Both the position numbers and the translations under genes were made by a program. Below are positions 18,985 through 31,099 of a stretch of DNA of 64,000 nucleotides, piece by piece. The DNA comes from Planctomycetes bacterium TMED75 (GTDB lineage Bacteria > Planctomycetota > Phycisphaerae > Phycisphaerales > SM1A02): the NCBI GenBank assembly GCA_002171655.1, contig NHEC01000019.1, forward strand, positions 1 to 64,000, written 5' to 3'. The notes below the pieces were generated by a model that saw only the letters and a list, made by a program, of their open reading frames with translations, was not told where the DNA came from and ran no database searches. The number at the start of each line of letters is the position of its first letter. Position 1 is the first letter of the stretch.

Positions 18985-20400
18985 ATGAGCATAAATAAAA
19001 TCATTCGTCATCTGATGACAACAATCTGGCTGTCAGTCCTACTCCTTCTTCTGGCAGGCTGCTATACCGCCAATCCCCAGTCGGATTTCGACCAAACCGC
19101 ATTGCTTGCGGAGGATCGCACCGGTGCATCCGTATCCCTCAAGGATGCGTGGTCGACTTCTTTCGAAGAGCGCAGCGAGGCGTGGGACGGCATCGAACCT
19201 CTGAAACTGGAGCCAGCGATCGTCGTTGCACTCACCAACGACCCCGAGCTGAGGAGGCAACTCTCACTGGTGGCTCGCAAGCGGGCGGAGCTGGCGCAGG
19301 CATCGCTTCCGCCCAACCCCAGGGTGGTCTTCCAGTTCGGCGCCCCCCTGGACGCCGCGGGTGGGTCGCCCGGGATGGTTCAGCTGCTTCAGCAGCTCAC
19401 GTGGCTCTGGACCATGGGGGATCGGATAGACCGACAAGACGAGCAGCTGCAGGCGATGATCCTGGATGCGGCGAGAACTACAGTGACCCGCGCGGCCGAG
19501 GTGCGGGTTGCCTACACGGAAGCGGCCTACTTCCGCGACATCATTGAGTTGCGAAGGGCTTTCGTGGCGACGACCCGAAGAACGCTGGATCTGGTCAGCG
19601 CCCTGGTCGAAGCCGGCGAGGTACCGGAGGTCAATCAGGAACGCGCACGCATCGAACATTACGTTGCCGAGGCCGCACTGGCCATGAGCATGCGCCAGCT
19701 GCGAGGGCACAAACTGCAGCTGCTCCGTCTGATGGGGTGGCCGGGGCACGGGACCGGCTGGGACCTGGCGAGCCCGCTGATGCAAGGGCCCGTCGAAGGC
19801 ATGCCGACCGAAAGCCAGATCGTGCGGCGCGCGCTCGAGGTCCGGCTGGACATCGCCGCCACTGAACGAATGATCAGGGCCGCAGAGGCGGAGCTCAGGC
19901 TTGCTGGATTCACCAGGATCCCACAGGTCGAGTATCGAATCAGCTGGAACCGGAACTTCGGAGACCGACCGGGACTCTTCAACGGAAGTGCCGTCACGCT
20001 TCCGATCGTCGACACCGGATATGCACACATCGCGGACGCCATGGCGCAGCTTGAAACCGCGAATCTCGATGCAGCAATTCTCCGTCAGAACGTCATTCTG
20101 GAGACACGAAGCGCACTCAATTCATGGTTCCAGGCCGAGGAACAGCTGCAGCTCTTTGATGAGACCCTGGTCCTGGAATCAGAGCGCGTGGTGGAAAGTT
20201 CCGAATTGGAGTTCAAGGCGGGCTCGGTCGATTCCACCGAACTGCTGCTCACCCAGCAGCAGATGATCGAGCAACAACTTGAGATGCTTCAACACATGCG
20301 GCAATCCGCACTGGCCTGGATCGGTCTGGAGACGGCGGTGGGCGGCTCCTTCGAGATACCGCTCGAGAAACCTGAAGTTGAGGTGGAGACAAGATCATGA
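18985..20400 (+). CDS. TolC-family outer membrane efflux lipoprotein (CzcC-like)
   Basis: 'MSINKIIRHLMTTIWLSVLLLLLAGC' lipobox (TTG at 18970 is an alternative start). 'LRRQLSLVARKRAELAQASLPPNPRVVFQFGAPLD' and 'LRLAGFTRIPQVEYRISWNRNFGDRPGLFNGSAVTLPIVD' are typical OEP repeats. Confidence 0.82.
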   Translation: MSINKIIRHLMTTIWLSVLLLLLAGCYTANPQSDFDQTALLAEDRTGASVSLKDAWSTSFEERSEAWDGIEPLKLEPAIVVALTNDPELRRQLSLVARKRAELAQASLPPNPRVVFQFGAPLDAAGGSPGMVQLLQQLTWLWTMGDRIDRQDEQLQAMILDAARTTVTRAAEVRVAYTEAAYFRDIIELRRAFVATTRRTLDLVSALVEAGEVPEVNQERARIEHYVAEAALAMSMRQLRGHKLQLLRLMGWPGHGTGWDLASPLMQGPVEGMPTESQIVRRALEVRLDIAATERMIRAAEAELRLAGFTRIPQVEYRISWNRNFGDRPGLFNGSAVTLPIVDTGYAHIADAMAQLETANLDAAILRQNVILETRSALNSWFQAEEQLQLFDETLVLESERVVESSELEFKAGSVDSTELLLTQQQMIEQQLEMLQHMRQSALAWIGLETAVGGSFEIPLEKPEVEVETRS

Positions 20401-21950
20401 GCGAATCAAGTTCACTCAAGGACCTCGCACCGGACGCCTTGAACCGCATTCCGACGCCGGCTGCACGCTGGTTCTCCAGATTTGCCCTTCCATTGGGAAT
20501 AGTCTGCGTTTGCCTGCTCCTGCTCCTGGCCATGAGTTGGAGCGCGCTTGCACCAAGGAAGAGCGTCCAGGTTCAGACCGCGGTGGTCCGGCCGGTTCAA
20601 GCGGTCACGGTTTCAGAACAATCGTTTGACGAAGGCGCCGTGATCCAGGCGCCGGGTTGGGTTGAACCTGATCCAAATCCACTCTTTGTCTCTGCGCTGA
20701 CCGAGGGAATCGTGGAGACGGTGATTCCCCTTGAAGGTGAGCGGGTTGAAGTGGGCGACACCATCGCCATGCTGGTGGATGAAGACGCCAGACTTCTGGT
20801 CCAGAAGGCAAAGGCGCAATTCGACTTTGCCGAGGCAAACCTTGCCATAGCGCAATCCTCCGCAAAGGCTGCCGCCACCGAGCGCAGGGAACTCATCGAA
20901 CCAACTCGCCGACTTGCTCTGGCGAACGCGAGCCTTCAGGAGATCAAAGCCGTACGAAGTGAACAGATCGCGACCATGCGAAGTGCGGAACTGGAGCGAG
21001 ATCAGCTTCAAGATGAACTCAAGCGGAAGGAACCACTGATCAGTGAGGGAGCGGTGGCCGAAGCGGTCGTGGTCCGAATGCGCATGAAAGTTGATGCAAG
21101 CAAGGCACGGATCAACAGTCTCAAGGAACAGATGAAAGGCACCGATGCGCGGGTGACTGCGGCAGAAGCGGAGTTGATCGCCTCTGAACGAGACTTCGAG
21201 CTCCTGGTCCATGAAACACTGGAGATCGAAAAAGCAACCGGTGAACTGCTGCGCGCAGAGGCAGATGTCGCCATTGCATCCGCTGAACTCGATACCGCAC
21301 GACTCAAACTCATGCGATGCAAGGTGCGTTCACCAGTCGCCGGAGTGGTCATTCAGAGGCTGAGCGGACCGGGCTCCACAATCAACTACGGAAACGGAAC
21401 CCACGGGGCACACCTGATTCATCTCTATGATCCAGAGAACCTTCAAGTTCGAGCGGATATTCCGCTTGGTGTGGCCGCCGGGGTCGGAGTTGGACAGGCC
21501 GCAGAAATCGTGGTCGACCTGCTTCCGGACCAGATCTTCACCGGAGAGGTCACACGATTCCTGCACAAGGCGGACATCCAGAAGAACACCGTGGAAGCCA
21601 AGGTCAGAATCCACGATCCCTCCCCTTTGCTCAAGCCGGAGATGCTGGCGCGAGTCAGAATTCTTCCGGTGCGAAACATAGAGACCGGTGAAACCGAGCG
21701 AACCGTCCAACGTGTCTTCGTACCCCGCGATGCAATCGTGGGAACCGAAAGCGAACCGGAAGTCTGGGTGGTCGATGCCTTGCAGTCCGGACAGGGAACT
21801 GCGGACCGGCTGCCCGTCACGCTCGGTGCTTCAGAAGAATCGGGGTGGATCGAACTTGTCGATGGAGTCCTTCCGGGAACCAAGGTGATTCTCAACGGAG
21901 AGGGCCTGAACCAGGGCGATTCCGTCAGCATCAAAAGAGGTGATGTGTGA
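20397..21950 (+). CDS. HlyD/RND-type periplasmic adaptor (membrane fusion protein)
   Basis: Single N-terminal TM; 'GWVEPDPNPLFVSALTEGIVETVIPLEGERVEVGDTIAMLVDEDA', long coiled coil, 'LMRCKVRSPVAGVVIQRLSGPGS'. ATGA overlap with upstream gene. Confidence 0.85.
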   Translation: MSESSSLKDLAPDALNRIPTPAARWFSRFALPLGIVCVCLLLLLAMSWSALAPRKSVQVQTAVVRPVQAVTVSEQSFDEGAVIQAPGWVEPDPNPLFVSALTEGIVETVIPLEGERVEVGDTIAMLVDEDARLLVQKAKAQFDFAEANLAIAQSSAKAAATERRELIEPTRRLALANASLQEIKAVRSEQIATMRSAELERDQLQDELKRKEPLISEGAVAEAVVVRMRMKVDASKARINSLKEQMKGTDARVTAAEAELIASERDFELLVHETLEIEKATGELLRAEADVAIASAELDTARLKLMRCKVRSPVAGVVIQRLSGPGSTINYGNGTHGAHLIHLYDPENLQVRADIPLGVAAGVGVGQAAEIVVDLLPDQIFTGEVTRFLHKADIQKNTVEAKVRIHDPSPLLKPEMLARVRILPVRNIETGETERTVQRVFVPRDAIVGTESEPEVWVVDALQSGQGTADRLPVTLGASEESGWIELVDGVLPGTKVILNGEGLNQGDSVSIKRGDV

Positions 21951-22641
21951 AATGTCATTGATCGAATGCCGAAAATTGACTCGGGTGTACCAAAGTGGCG
22001 TGGAAGAGATCAAACCACTTGATGGTGTCGATCTCGCCATTGAAAAAGGACAGTTTGTCGCACTCATGGGCCCCTCGGGATCCGGCAAGACGACTCTCCT
22101 GAATCTGCTTGCGGGCATTGACCGGCCGACGTCGGGCGAACTCATCATTGATCAACAGTCGATTGGCCAGCTCTCGCGAAACAAACTGGCGACCTGGCGA
22201 TCGGAACACGTCGGGTACGTCTTTCAGTTGTACAACCTGGTACCCGTGTTGACCGCATACGAGAACGTGGAACTTCCCCTTCTGCTCAAGCCACTCACCC
22301 CAAAAGAACGACACGAGCGAGTCGCCGCAGCCCTGGAAGTGGTGGGAATTGCTGACCGGCATCTGCACTACCCGAGACAACTTTCAGGTGGCCAGGAGCA
22401 GCGAGTCGCGATTGCGCGTGCCATTGTGACCGAACCCACCCTGTTGCTTGCCGACGAACCCACCGGGGACCTCGACAAGTCCTCGGCGATCGCGGTCATG
22501 GAACTGCTCAGGCTGCTCAATGAAAAGCATGGTCGAACCATTGTGATGGTGACCCACGACATCAAGACCGCCGAGTATGCGGACCTTCTGCTGAATCTCG
22601 AAAAGGGAAAACTGATCGAAGGTGAAGGAGCCCCAACATGA
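21940..22641 (+). CDS. ABC transporter ATP-binding protein (MacB/LolD type); ATG at 21954 is an alternative start
   Basis: Walker A 'MGPSGSGKTTLLNLLAG', signature 'LSGGQEQRVAIARAI', Walker B 'LLLADEPTGDLD'. Confidence 0.92.
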   Translation: MMCEMSLIECRKLTRVYQSGVEEIKPLDGVDLAIEKGQFVALMGPSGSGKTTLLNLLAGIDRPTSGELIIDQQSIGQLSRNKLATWRSEHVGYVFQLYNLVPVLTAYENVELPLLLKPLTPKERHERVAAALEVVGIADRHLHYPRQLSGGQEQRVAIARAIVTEPTLLLADEPTGDLDKSSAIAVMELLRLLNEKHGRTIVMVTHDIKTAEYADLLLNLEKGKLIEGEGAPT

Positions 22642-23798
22642 AAACGATGTTACGAACGATTCCAATCGTCCTGAAGCAGATCAGACGCAGTCCGATCCGA
22701 TCGGGCCTCACCGTTGGCGGTATCGCCATAGCGATGTTTCTCTTCTGCTTCGTGGAGGCAATGCGGGACGGAGTCAGCAACGCCACCACCGCCTCCGCGG
22801 AAGACGCCACGCTGATCGTCTACCGCCAGAACCGCTACTGCCCTTTCTCAAGCAAACTGCCCCAGTACTACGGGGATCGGATCGAGAAGATCGAGGGTGT
22901 CACGAGTGCGGTGCCAGTCCAGATCACCGTCACCAACTGCAGAGCGTCGCTGGATGTGGTGACGTTCCGCGGGGTCCCGCGTGACGAGCTGGTCGACGTG
23001 CTCGAACCCGGATGGACGATCGCAAATGGGTCGATCAGTGACTGGAAGAAACGAGGAGATGGCGCACTGATCGGAGAATCCCTCGCGGCCCGACGCGGCG
23101 TCAGGGTGGGTGACCGATTCAGCGCTGCGGGCCTGACCGTCTACGTTGCGGGGATCATCGAGTCGGAAGCCCCACAGGATCGCAACGTCAGCTACGTGCA
23201 CCTCCCGTTTCTTCAGGAGAGCATGCGGACCGGTGGCACCGGAGGGTCCGTCACTCAATTCATGGTCAAAGTCAACAACCCGTTGGTGATGGATGAAGTG
23301 GCTCGAACCATCGATGGTGAATTCAGATTTGAATCGCACCCCACCTCCACGAGTTCGGAGAAGGCGTTCGTAGGAAGAGCCGCCCGGGACATCATCGAGA
23401 TCGTGGGCTTTGCGACCTGGCTTGGCTGGAGTGCGCTGGTCACGGTCTTCGCACTGGTGGCCAATGCAATCGTACTTGCGATGCGCGATCGGATTCGTGA
23501 CCACGCCGTCCTCCAGACCCTGGGATTCACCGGTGGACTGATCGGATTCATGGTGGTCTTTGAAGGTGCGGTTCTCGGCATACTGGGAGGTGGGATCGGG
23601 GCACTGGCCGCTTGGAGCGTTGCGCGCATCGGCCATTTCAGCATGACGATGGAAGGACTCAACGTAGAGATCTCTTCGAGCCCCTTGCTGCTGTTGATCG
23701 GGATCTCACTTTCACTGGCATTGGGCATTCTCGCCGGAATCGTCCCCGCCTGGCGCGTCTCACGGCGTGAGATCGCTCACTCGTTCAGGACGGTCTGA
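22638..23798 (+). CDS. ABC transporter permease, FtsX/MacB-like
   Basis: N-terminal TM, large periplasmic domain, 'VTVFALVANAIVLAMRDRIRDHAVLQTLGFTGGLIGFMVVFEGAVLGILGG'. Confidence 0.86.
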   Translation: MKTMLRTIPIVLKQIRRSPIRSGLTVGGIAIAMFLFCFVEAMRDGVSNATTASAEDATLIVYRQNRYCPFSSKLPQYYGDRIEKIEGVTSAVPVQITVTNCRASLDVVTFRGVPRDELVDVLEPGWTIANGSISDWKKRGDGALIGESLAARRGVRVGDRFSAAGLTVYVAGIIESEAPQDRNVSYVHLPFLQESMRTGGTGGSVTQFMVKVNNPLVMDEVARTIDGEFRFESHPTSTSSEKAFVGRAARDIIEIVGFATWLGWSALVTVFALVANAIVLAMRDRIRDHAVLQTLGFTGGLIGFMVVFEGAVLGILGGGIGALAAWSVARIGHFSMTMEGLNVEISSSPLLLLIGISLSLALGILAGIVPAWRVSRREIAHSFRTV

Positions 23799-23807
23799 CA
23801 GATACTC

Positions 23808-24986
23808 ATGAAGCTTCTGCCGATCAGCTACGCCACACGAAATCTGGGAAGAAGCCCGGGTCGCATGTGCCTTTCCATTGGCGGAAGCATGCTGGTGGTC
23901 CTGTTGGTGCTCGCATCCGCCGGTTTCGTCACCGGCATGCAGAAGTCGATAGTCTCGAGTGGAAATCCTCGGAACATGATTCTGATGGCGGCAGGTTCGA
24001 TAGAAAGTATCGAGCGAAGTGAAGTTGCCATGCAGACCTCGGGAATCCTGGCCGCAAGTGTCAGTGGACTGCGCGAAGTTGGTGGCGTCGAGGCAATCTC
24101 ACCGGAAATCCACCTTGCGATACCGGTTTCAAAGGTCGAACCGACGAACGAAGAGAACACTGGAGACCTCATGGTCTTTCGCGGGGTGACTCCCGCAGCA
24201 TGGTTGGTCCACGAGGATGCACAGCTTGAATTCGGCCGACTTCCGGAACCTGGTCGAGAAGAGATCATTCTTGGGAGAATGGCCGCTCGCTCACTTGGGT
24301 ACGAACCGGCCGAAACAGCGATAGGACACCGACTGTGGATCGGTGTCGAACCAGTGGAAGTGGTCGGGATCCTCTCCGGATCGGGCAGTGTCATCGAGGG
24401 TGAGGCATGGATCGACCTCGCCAACCTCCAGGTGATCGCCCAGAGGGATTCACTTTCATGCGTGGTGCTCACCAGAAACGAGGCGACACCCGCTTCCATC
24501 GATAGCTTCGCAGTTCGCCGGCTCGATCTGGAACTGGTCGCGATTGAAGAAACCGACTATTACGCATCACTGGCCGGATTCTTCCGTCCAATTCAGTGGA
24601 TGGTGATCATCACCGCGATCCTCATTGCCTTTGGTGGCATCGTTGGTGGCCTGAACACAACCTATGCCGCCTTTGCGAGCAGGGTGCGAGAACTCGGCAC
24701 ACTGCAGACGCTCGGATATTCGCGTCCGGCCATCATGGTCAGCCTGGTTCAGGAATCACTGCTTGCGAGTGCCGTGGGAGCACTGATCGCATGCGGTGTC
24801 GGGCTGCTGCTCATCGATGGAATCGCCATCAGGTTCTCGCTCGGGGTCTTCGGCATCGAGATCGATACCCTGGTGCTCGCCGCCGCGCTCACAACCGGGC
24901 TGGTGCTGGGCGTGCTGGGTGCGATCATTCCCGCCTGGCGCTGCCTGAGACTCCCCATTCCAGAGGCACTTCGGACCAGTATTTGA
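23808..24986 (+). CDS. ABC transporter permease, FtsX/MacB-like (second, distinct)
   Basis: 'IAFGGIVGGLNTTYAAFASRVRELGTLQTLGYSRPAIMVSLVQESLLASAVGALIACG'. Confidence 0.86.
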   Translation: MKLLPISYATRNLGRSPGRMCLSIGGSMLVVLLVLASAGFVTGMQKSIVSSGNPRNMILMAAGSIESIERSEVAMQTSGILAASVSGLREVGGVEAISPEIHLAIPVSKVEPTNEENTGDLMVFRGVTPAAWLVHEDAQLEFGRLPEPGREEIILGRMAARSLGYEPAETAIGHRLWIGVEPVEVVGILSGSGSVIEGEAWIDLANLQVIAQRDSLSCVVLTRNEATPASIDSFAVRRLDLELVAIEETDYYASLAGFFRPIQWMVIITAILIAFGGIVGGLNTTYAAFASRVRELGTLQTLGYSRPAIMVSLVQESLLASAVGALIACGVGLLLIDGIAIRFSLGVFGIEIDTLVLAAALTTGLVLGVLGAIIPAWRCLRLPIPEALRTSI

Positions 24987-25070
24987 GTTTCAGATTGGAC
25001 ACCTTGCAGAAGTGCGGGTACCGTTCCCAAACACCATCAACCAGGGACCACCCTCTTCGGAAGATCCACC

Positions 25071-25685
25071 ATGCAATACACCTTCTTGACCGGCATTGGG
25101 ATTTCACTTTTCATCGGAGCTCTGGCAGTGCCCGGCGGATGCGGCCGGTCCGATGAGACAATCCAGGACTTGAAGACTGCCGACGTGGTCATTCCCGCTT
25201 CGACCTTCGTCAATGTACGGCCTGAGGGGTCGGTGATGCTGGCGGACATCAAGGCGAGTGGGAACGTTGGTGACAAGGTGGTCGTCGAAGCGAGGGTGGG
25301 CGGTCGGGCGACACCATTCGTCGATGGCAGTGCGATGTTCATCGCCGCGGATCCAAGACTTGTCTCGTGCGACCAGCGACCCGGGGACCACTGCAAGATT
25401 CCCTACGACTACTGCTGCGAAGACCCCGCAGCCATGAAGGCAGGCACCGCGACCATTCAGTTGGTGGATTCCAATGGCATTCCCTATCCGGTTGGGGCCA
25501 GAGGTCAGGGTGGGATCGAACCCCTGAAGACGGTCGTCATCTCCGGAGTGATCTCGGAAAAGAACGAACAAGGCATCATGGTCATCGATGGAAGTACGAT
25601 CTGGGTTGGAACCATTCCGGCCTCCCCCCCCGGCGAACACGACCACCACGACCACCACCACGACCACGACCACAGCCATGAATGA
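25071..25685 (+). CDS. Secreted Cys-cluster protein with His-rich C-terminal tail (putative metal-binding)
   Basis: Signal-like N-terminus 'GISLFIGALAVPGGCGRSD', Cys cluster 'CDQRPGDHCKIPYDYCCED', C-terminus 'HDHHDHHHDHDHSHE'. Confidence 0.75.
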   Translation: MQYTFLTGIGISLFIGALAVPGGCGRSDETIQDLKTADVVIPASTFVNVRPEGSVMLADIKASGNVGDKVVVEARVGGRATPFVDGSAMFIAADPRLVSCDQRPGDHCKIPYDYCCEDPAAMKAGTATIQLVDSNGIPYPVGARGQGGIEPLKTVVISGVISEKNEQGIMVIDGSTIWVGTIPASPPGEHDHHDHHHDHDHSHE

Positions 25686-27223
25686 TTCACGTGACTGACC
25701 GACCACTCATTCTTGCGATCGATATCGGCACCTCGGGCACCAAGGTGCTGGCGGTGGATGCCCTGGGCCAGGTACGGCACTCGGCTCATGCGAGCTATTC
25801 ATTCGAGTCACCTCAACCGAGTTGGGCGGAACAATCGCCTCAGCTCTGGTACGACGGCACTCTGAATGCGGTGCAGTCGCTGCTTTCAAACCCCGAAATT
25901 CAAGCAGACGACGTGGTGGCGATCGCCCTTGCGGGTCAGATGCACGGCCTGGTGGCGCTGGACGCGCACCTGGAAGTCATTCGCCCCGCACTGCTCTGGA
26001 ACGACCAGCGAAGCGCCCCGCAGTGCGAGCAGTACGCGAATCAACTGGGCAATGAGTTCCTCCTCGAGCACACCGGCAATCTGATGCTCCCGGGGTTCAC
26101 GGTTCCGAAGCTGCTGTGGATGAGAACACACGAGCCCGAAGCCTACGCCGCAATCAGGCATGTCCTGCTTCCCAAGGACTACGTGCGCTTCAAGCTGGGC
26201 GGCAATTTGATTTCGGATGTGACCGATGCCTCAGGCACTGGCGTCTTTGACTGTGGCCGTAGACGATGGTCGAAGGCGATGTTGGAGGCACTGGACCTCC
26301 CGCCCGAGTGGTGGCCACCAACGGCGGAAAGCCTGGAAGTGGTCGACCAATTGAGTCCTTCGGCAGCGAAGGAGATCGGGCTGCGGGCTGGGATCCCCCT
26401 CATCGCGGGCGCCGGCGACCAGGCGGCCAGTGCGGTCGGAACCGGCATCATCAAGGAAGGGCTGGTCTCGACCACCATTGGAACCTCGGGCGTGGTCTTC
26501 GCATGCAGTGACCACTGGCGCACGACTCAAGACGGCGCGCTGCATGCATTCTGCCACGCAGTCCCCGACACCTGGCACCTGATGGGTGTGATGCTGAGTG
26601 CCGGCGGCAGCTACGACTGGTTCTGCCGCAGCCTCATGCCCGACATCATGGACCAGGCGCAGGCGAATGGGATCGACCCCTTCGAGGAGATCACCGAGCG
26701 AGCGGGCGGTGTGCAACCGGGGGCTGATGGATTGTTCTTCCTTCCCTACCTGACCGGAGAACGCACCCCCCACGCAGATCCCCGGGCACGAGGTTGCTTC
26801 ATCGGCCTGACGCCCGCCCACGACCGCAACCATCTTGCTCGCGCAGTCATCGAGGGAGCGCTGTTCGGCCTGCAGGACTGCCTGCAGCTGATCCGTCGCC
26901 TGGGCATCCAACCGGATTCGATCCGACTTTCCGGGGGAGCCGCCGCAAGTGAACTCTGGCAATCACTGAGTGCGGACGTGATGGGTGCCCCGATCGTCTC
27001 GACCACCACCAGTGAGGGAACGGGCTACGGAGCAGCCATTCTGGGCGGGACTGCAGTGGGACTCTGGCCGGATGTTCCCCAGGCGTGCGAACAGCTGGTA
27101 CGGGAAAGACGCCGGACAATGCCTTCGGAAGACCAGGTCGTCTACGCGAGACTCCACGAGCGATACGCTCAGCTCTATCCGATACTCAAGGAGTGGTGGC
27201 ACGAGACCAAGCCGCTACCCTGA
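25682..27223 (+). CDS. xylB: Xylulokinase (FGGY family)
   Basis: 'LAIDIGTSGTKVLAVDALGQV', 'IALAGQMHGLVALD', 'RPALLWNDQRSAPQC', 'LPKDYVRFKLGG', 'GVQPGADGLFFLPYLTGERTPHADPRARGCFIGL'. Confidence 0.92.
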   Translation: MIHVTDRPLILAIDIGTSGTKVLAVDALGQVRHSAHASYSFESPQPSWAEQSPQLWYDGTLNAVQSLLSNPEIQADDVVAIALAGQMHGLVALDAHLEVIRPALLWNDQRSAPQCEQYANQLGNEFLLEHTGNLMLPGFTVPKLLWMRTHEPEAYAAIRHVLLPKDYVRFKLGGNLISDVTDASGTGVFDCGRRRWSKAMLEALDLPPEWWPPTAESLEVVDQLSPSAAKEIGLRAGIPLIAGAGDQAASAVGTGIIKEGLVSTTIGTSGVVFACSDHWRTTQDGALHAFCHAVPDTWHLMGVMLSAGGSYDWFCRSLMPDIMDQAQANGIDPFEEITERAGGVQPGADGLFFLPYLTGERTPHADPRARGCFIGLTPAHDRNHLARAVIEGALFGLQDCLQLIRRLGIQPDSIRLSGGAAASELWQSLSADVMGAPIVSTTTSEGTGYGAAILGGTAVGLWPDVPQACEQLVRERRRTMPSEDQVVYARLHERYAQLYPILKEWWHETKPLP

Positions 27224-27227
27224 TGCC

Positions 27228-27413
27228 ATGATTCTTGCAATTGCGACCACCCTCTCGATGCTGGCCATTGGCTACCTGGTCTGGAAGACGATCCAGATAC
27301 AGGAATCGAAGGACGATACGTTCGAAGAGAAACTGCGTGCAGATGAGGAACGTGCGAGGCAGGGCCGAGAGGCTGAAGCCCAGGCGCACGCGAACCGCGA
27401 CAAGACTCGGTGA
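27228..27413 (+). CDS. Small single-TM hypothetical protein (61 aa)
   Basis: 'MILAIATTLSMLAIGYLVWKTIQIQESKDDTFEEKLRADEERARQGREAEAQAHANRDKTR'; starts 5 bp after xylB stop. Confidence 0.45.
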   Translation: MILAIATTLSMLAIGYLVWKTIQIQESKDDTFEEKLRADEERARQGREAEAQAHANRDKTR

Positions 27414-27414
27414 A

Positions 27415-28164
27415 TCAGACGAATCGACGGTCCGCGCGGCTGGAATTGACGGCATCCTGCAGGTGCCGACCAGGGCACAGGGTGCTGGCCAGCTCCCGAT
27501 GCGTGCGAACCCGACTGGTGGGAACCCGATACTTGTTGCGCAAATTGACCACCAGAATTTCGAGTCCGCGCACCTGATCGCGTGAAGGCCGCTGTTGTTC
27601 GAAATTGCCCAGGCAAAGGATCCCGATGTTCCGTTCGTTCTGATTCTTGACGTGTGCACCTTGGTAGGTGATGGGACGTGCCTCCCAAACTCGGCCGGCA
27701 CGGTCGACCACGAAGTGGTAGCCGATGTCGCCCCAGCGATTGCCGCCATCCCGATTGAGGTGGGCACGCCTGATCAATTCGATGCGTGCGGCCACTTCGG
27801 ACTGGCGAGTACCGCTGAAAGGTGGCATGCCGTCATGGTGGATGGTGATCCGGTTCGGAGTGCCCATGGGATTGATGCGGCTGGGAATCGGAGCCCCTTT
27901 GGCCCAGTAACTGCGTGCCAGAGTGCCGGAAGGAGCGGCTTCGGGGAGGGTTGCAGGTGCTGGGACGGGGGTTCCGGAGGACGCTCGACTCGGATCGGAG
28001 GGCCAGGATGGCTGCGGAAGACGGGTGGTGGATCGTGGCGCCGCACAACCTGCCAGAGCTCCGAGTCCGGCCAGAAGAAGCAAGCGTCGGGTCAGACCGC
28101 GACCACCGGGAGCAGAATCACCGGAGAGCTGCCTGGGATCTTGATTCTGGTCCACCGTGACCAC
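27415..28164 (-). CDS. Peptidoglycan recognition/N-acetylmuramoyl-L-alanine amidase-like lipoprotein
   Basis: 'RRLLLLAGLGALAGC' leader with lipobox; 'RITIHHDGMPPF...RWGDIGYHFVVDRAGRVWEARPITYQGAHVKNQNERNIGILCLGNF'. Confidence 0.8.
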   Translation of the reverse strand: MVTVDQNQDPRQLSGDSAPGGRGLTRRLLLLAGLGALAGCAAPRSTTRLPQPSWPSDPSRASSGTPVPAPATLPEAAPSGTLARSYWAKGAPIPSRINPMGTPNRITIHHDGMPPFSGTRQSEVAARIELIRRAHLNRDGGNRWGDIGYHFVVDRAGRVWEARPITYQGAHVKNQNERNIGILCLGNFEQQRPSRDQVRGLEILVVNLRNKYRVPTSRVRTHRELASTLCPGRHLQDAVNSSRADRRFV

Positions 28165-28361
28165 CTCCTGGGCTCGTGATTTCGACGTTTCCGTGTCGAT
28201 TTGCGGGGCTCGCTGGTCCGTAGATCATCGACTCCTACTGGACGCCAGCTCCAGTATATACGCGCGGACCGGAGGATCCCTTCGGCGAGTTTCAAATCAA
28301 AATGAGATCCGACATCGAAGCGTCTGAATTCCCACTTATTCCGGTGTTTTTAGTACAATAG

Positions 28362-30920
<2,559 letters not shown>

Positions 30921-31099
30921 GCCATAAACAGCCGCCCGATTGCATCTTGAGTGCACGGACCACCATCTACCGAAGAGATTCGATCTGAGTGGGCGATTCC
31001 TGCGTGTAACTCTGCTCATCTCCAGTAGGGTGGCGATCGAAAGCGCCCCGTTGATGAACCTGTTTCCACTGGAGACAGAGTGCCCTGGAGAATGAGCAG

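Noticed and set aside
25682-27413. xylB as functional part of the metal-export locus
   Set aside because: Although ATGA-coupled to the His-tail gene, xylulokinase has no plausible role there; adjacency alone is weak evidence.
28354-28359. TACAAT -10 element upstream of gyrB
   Set aside because: No convincing -35 at the right spacing; start codon choice also uncertain.
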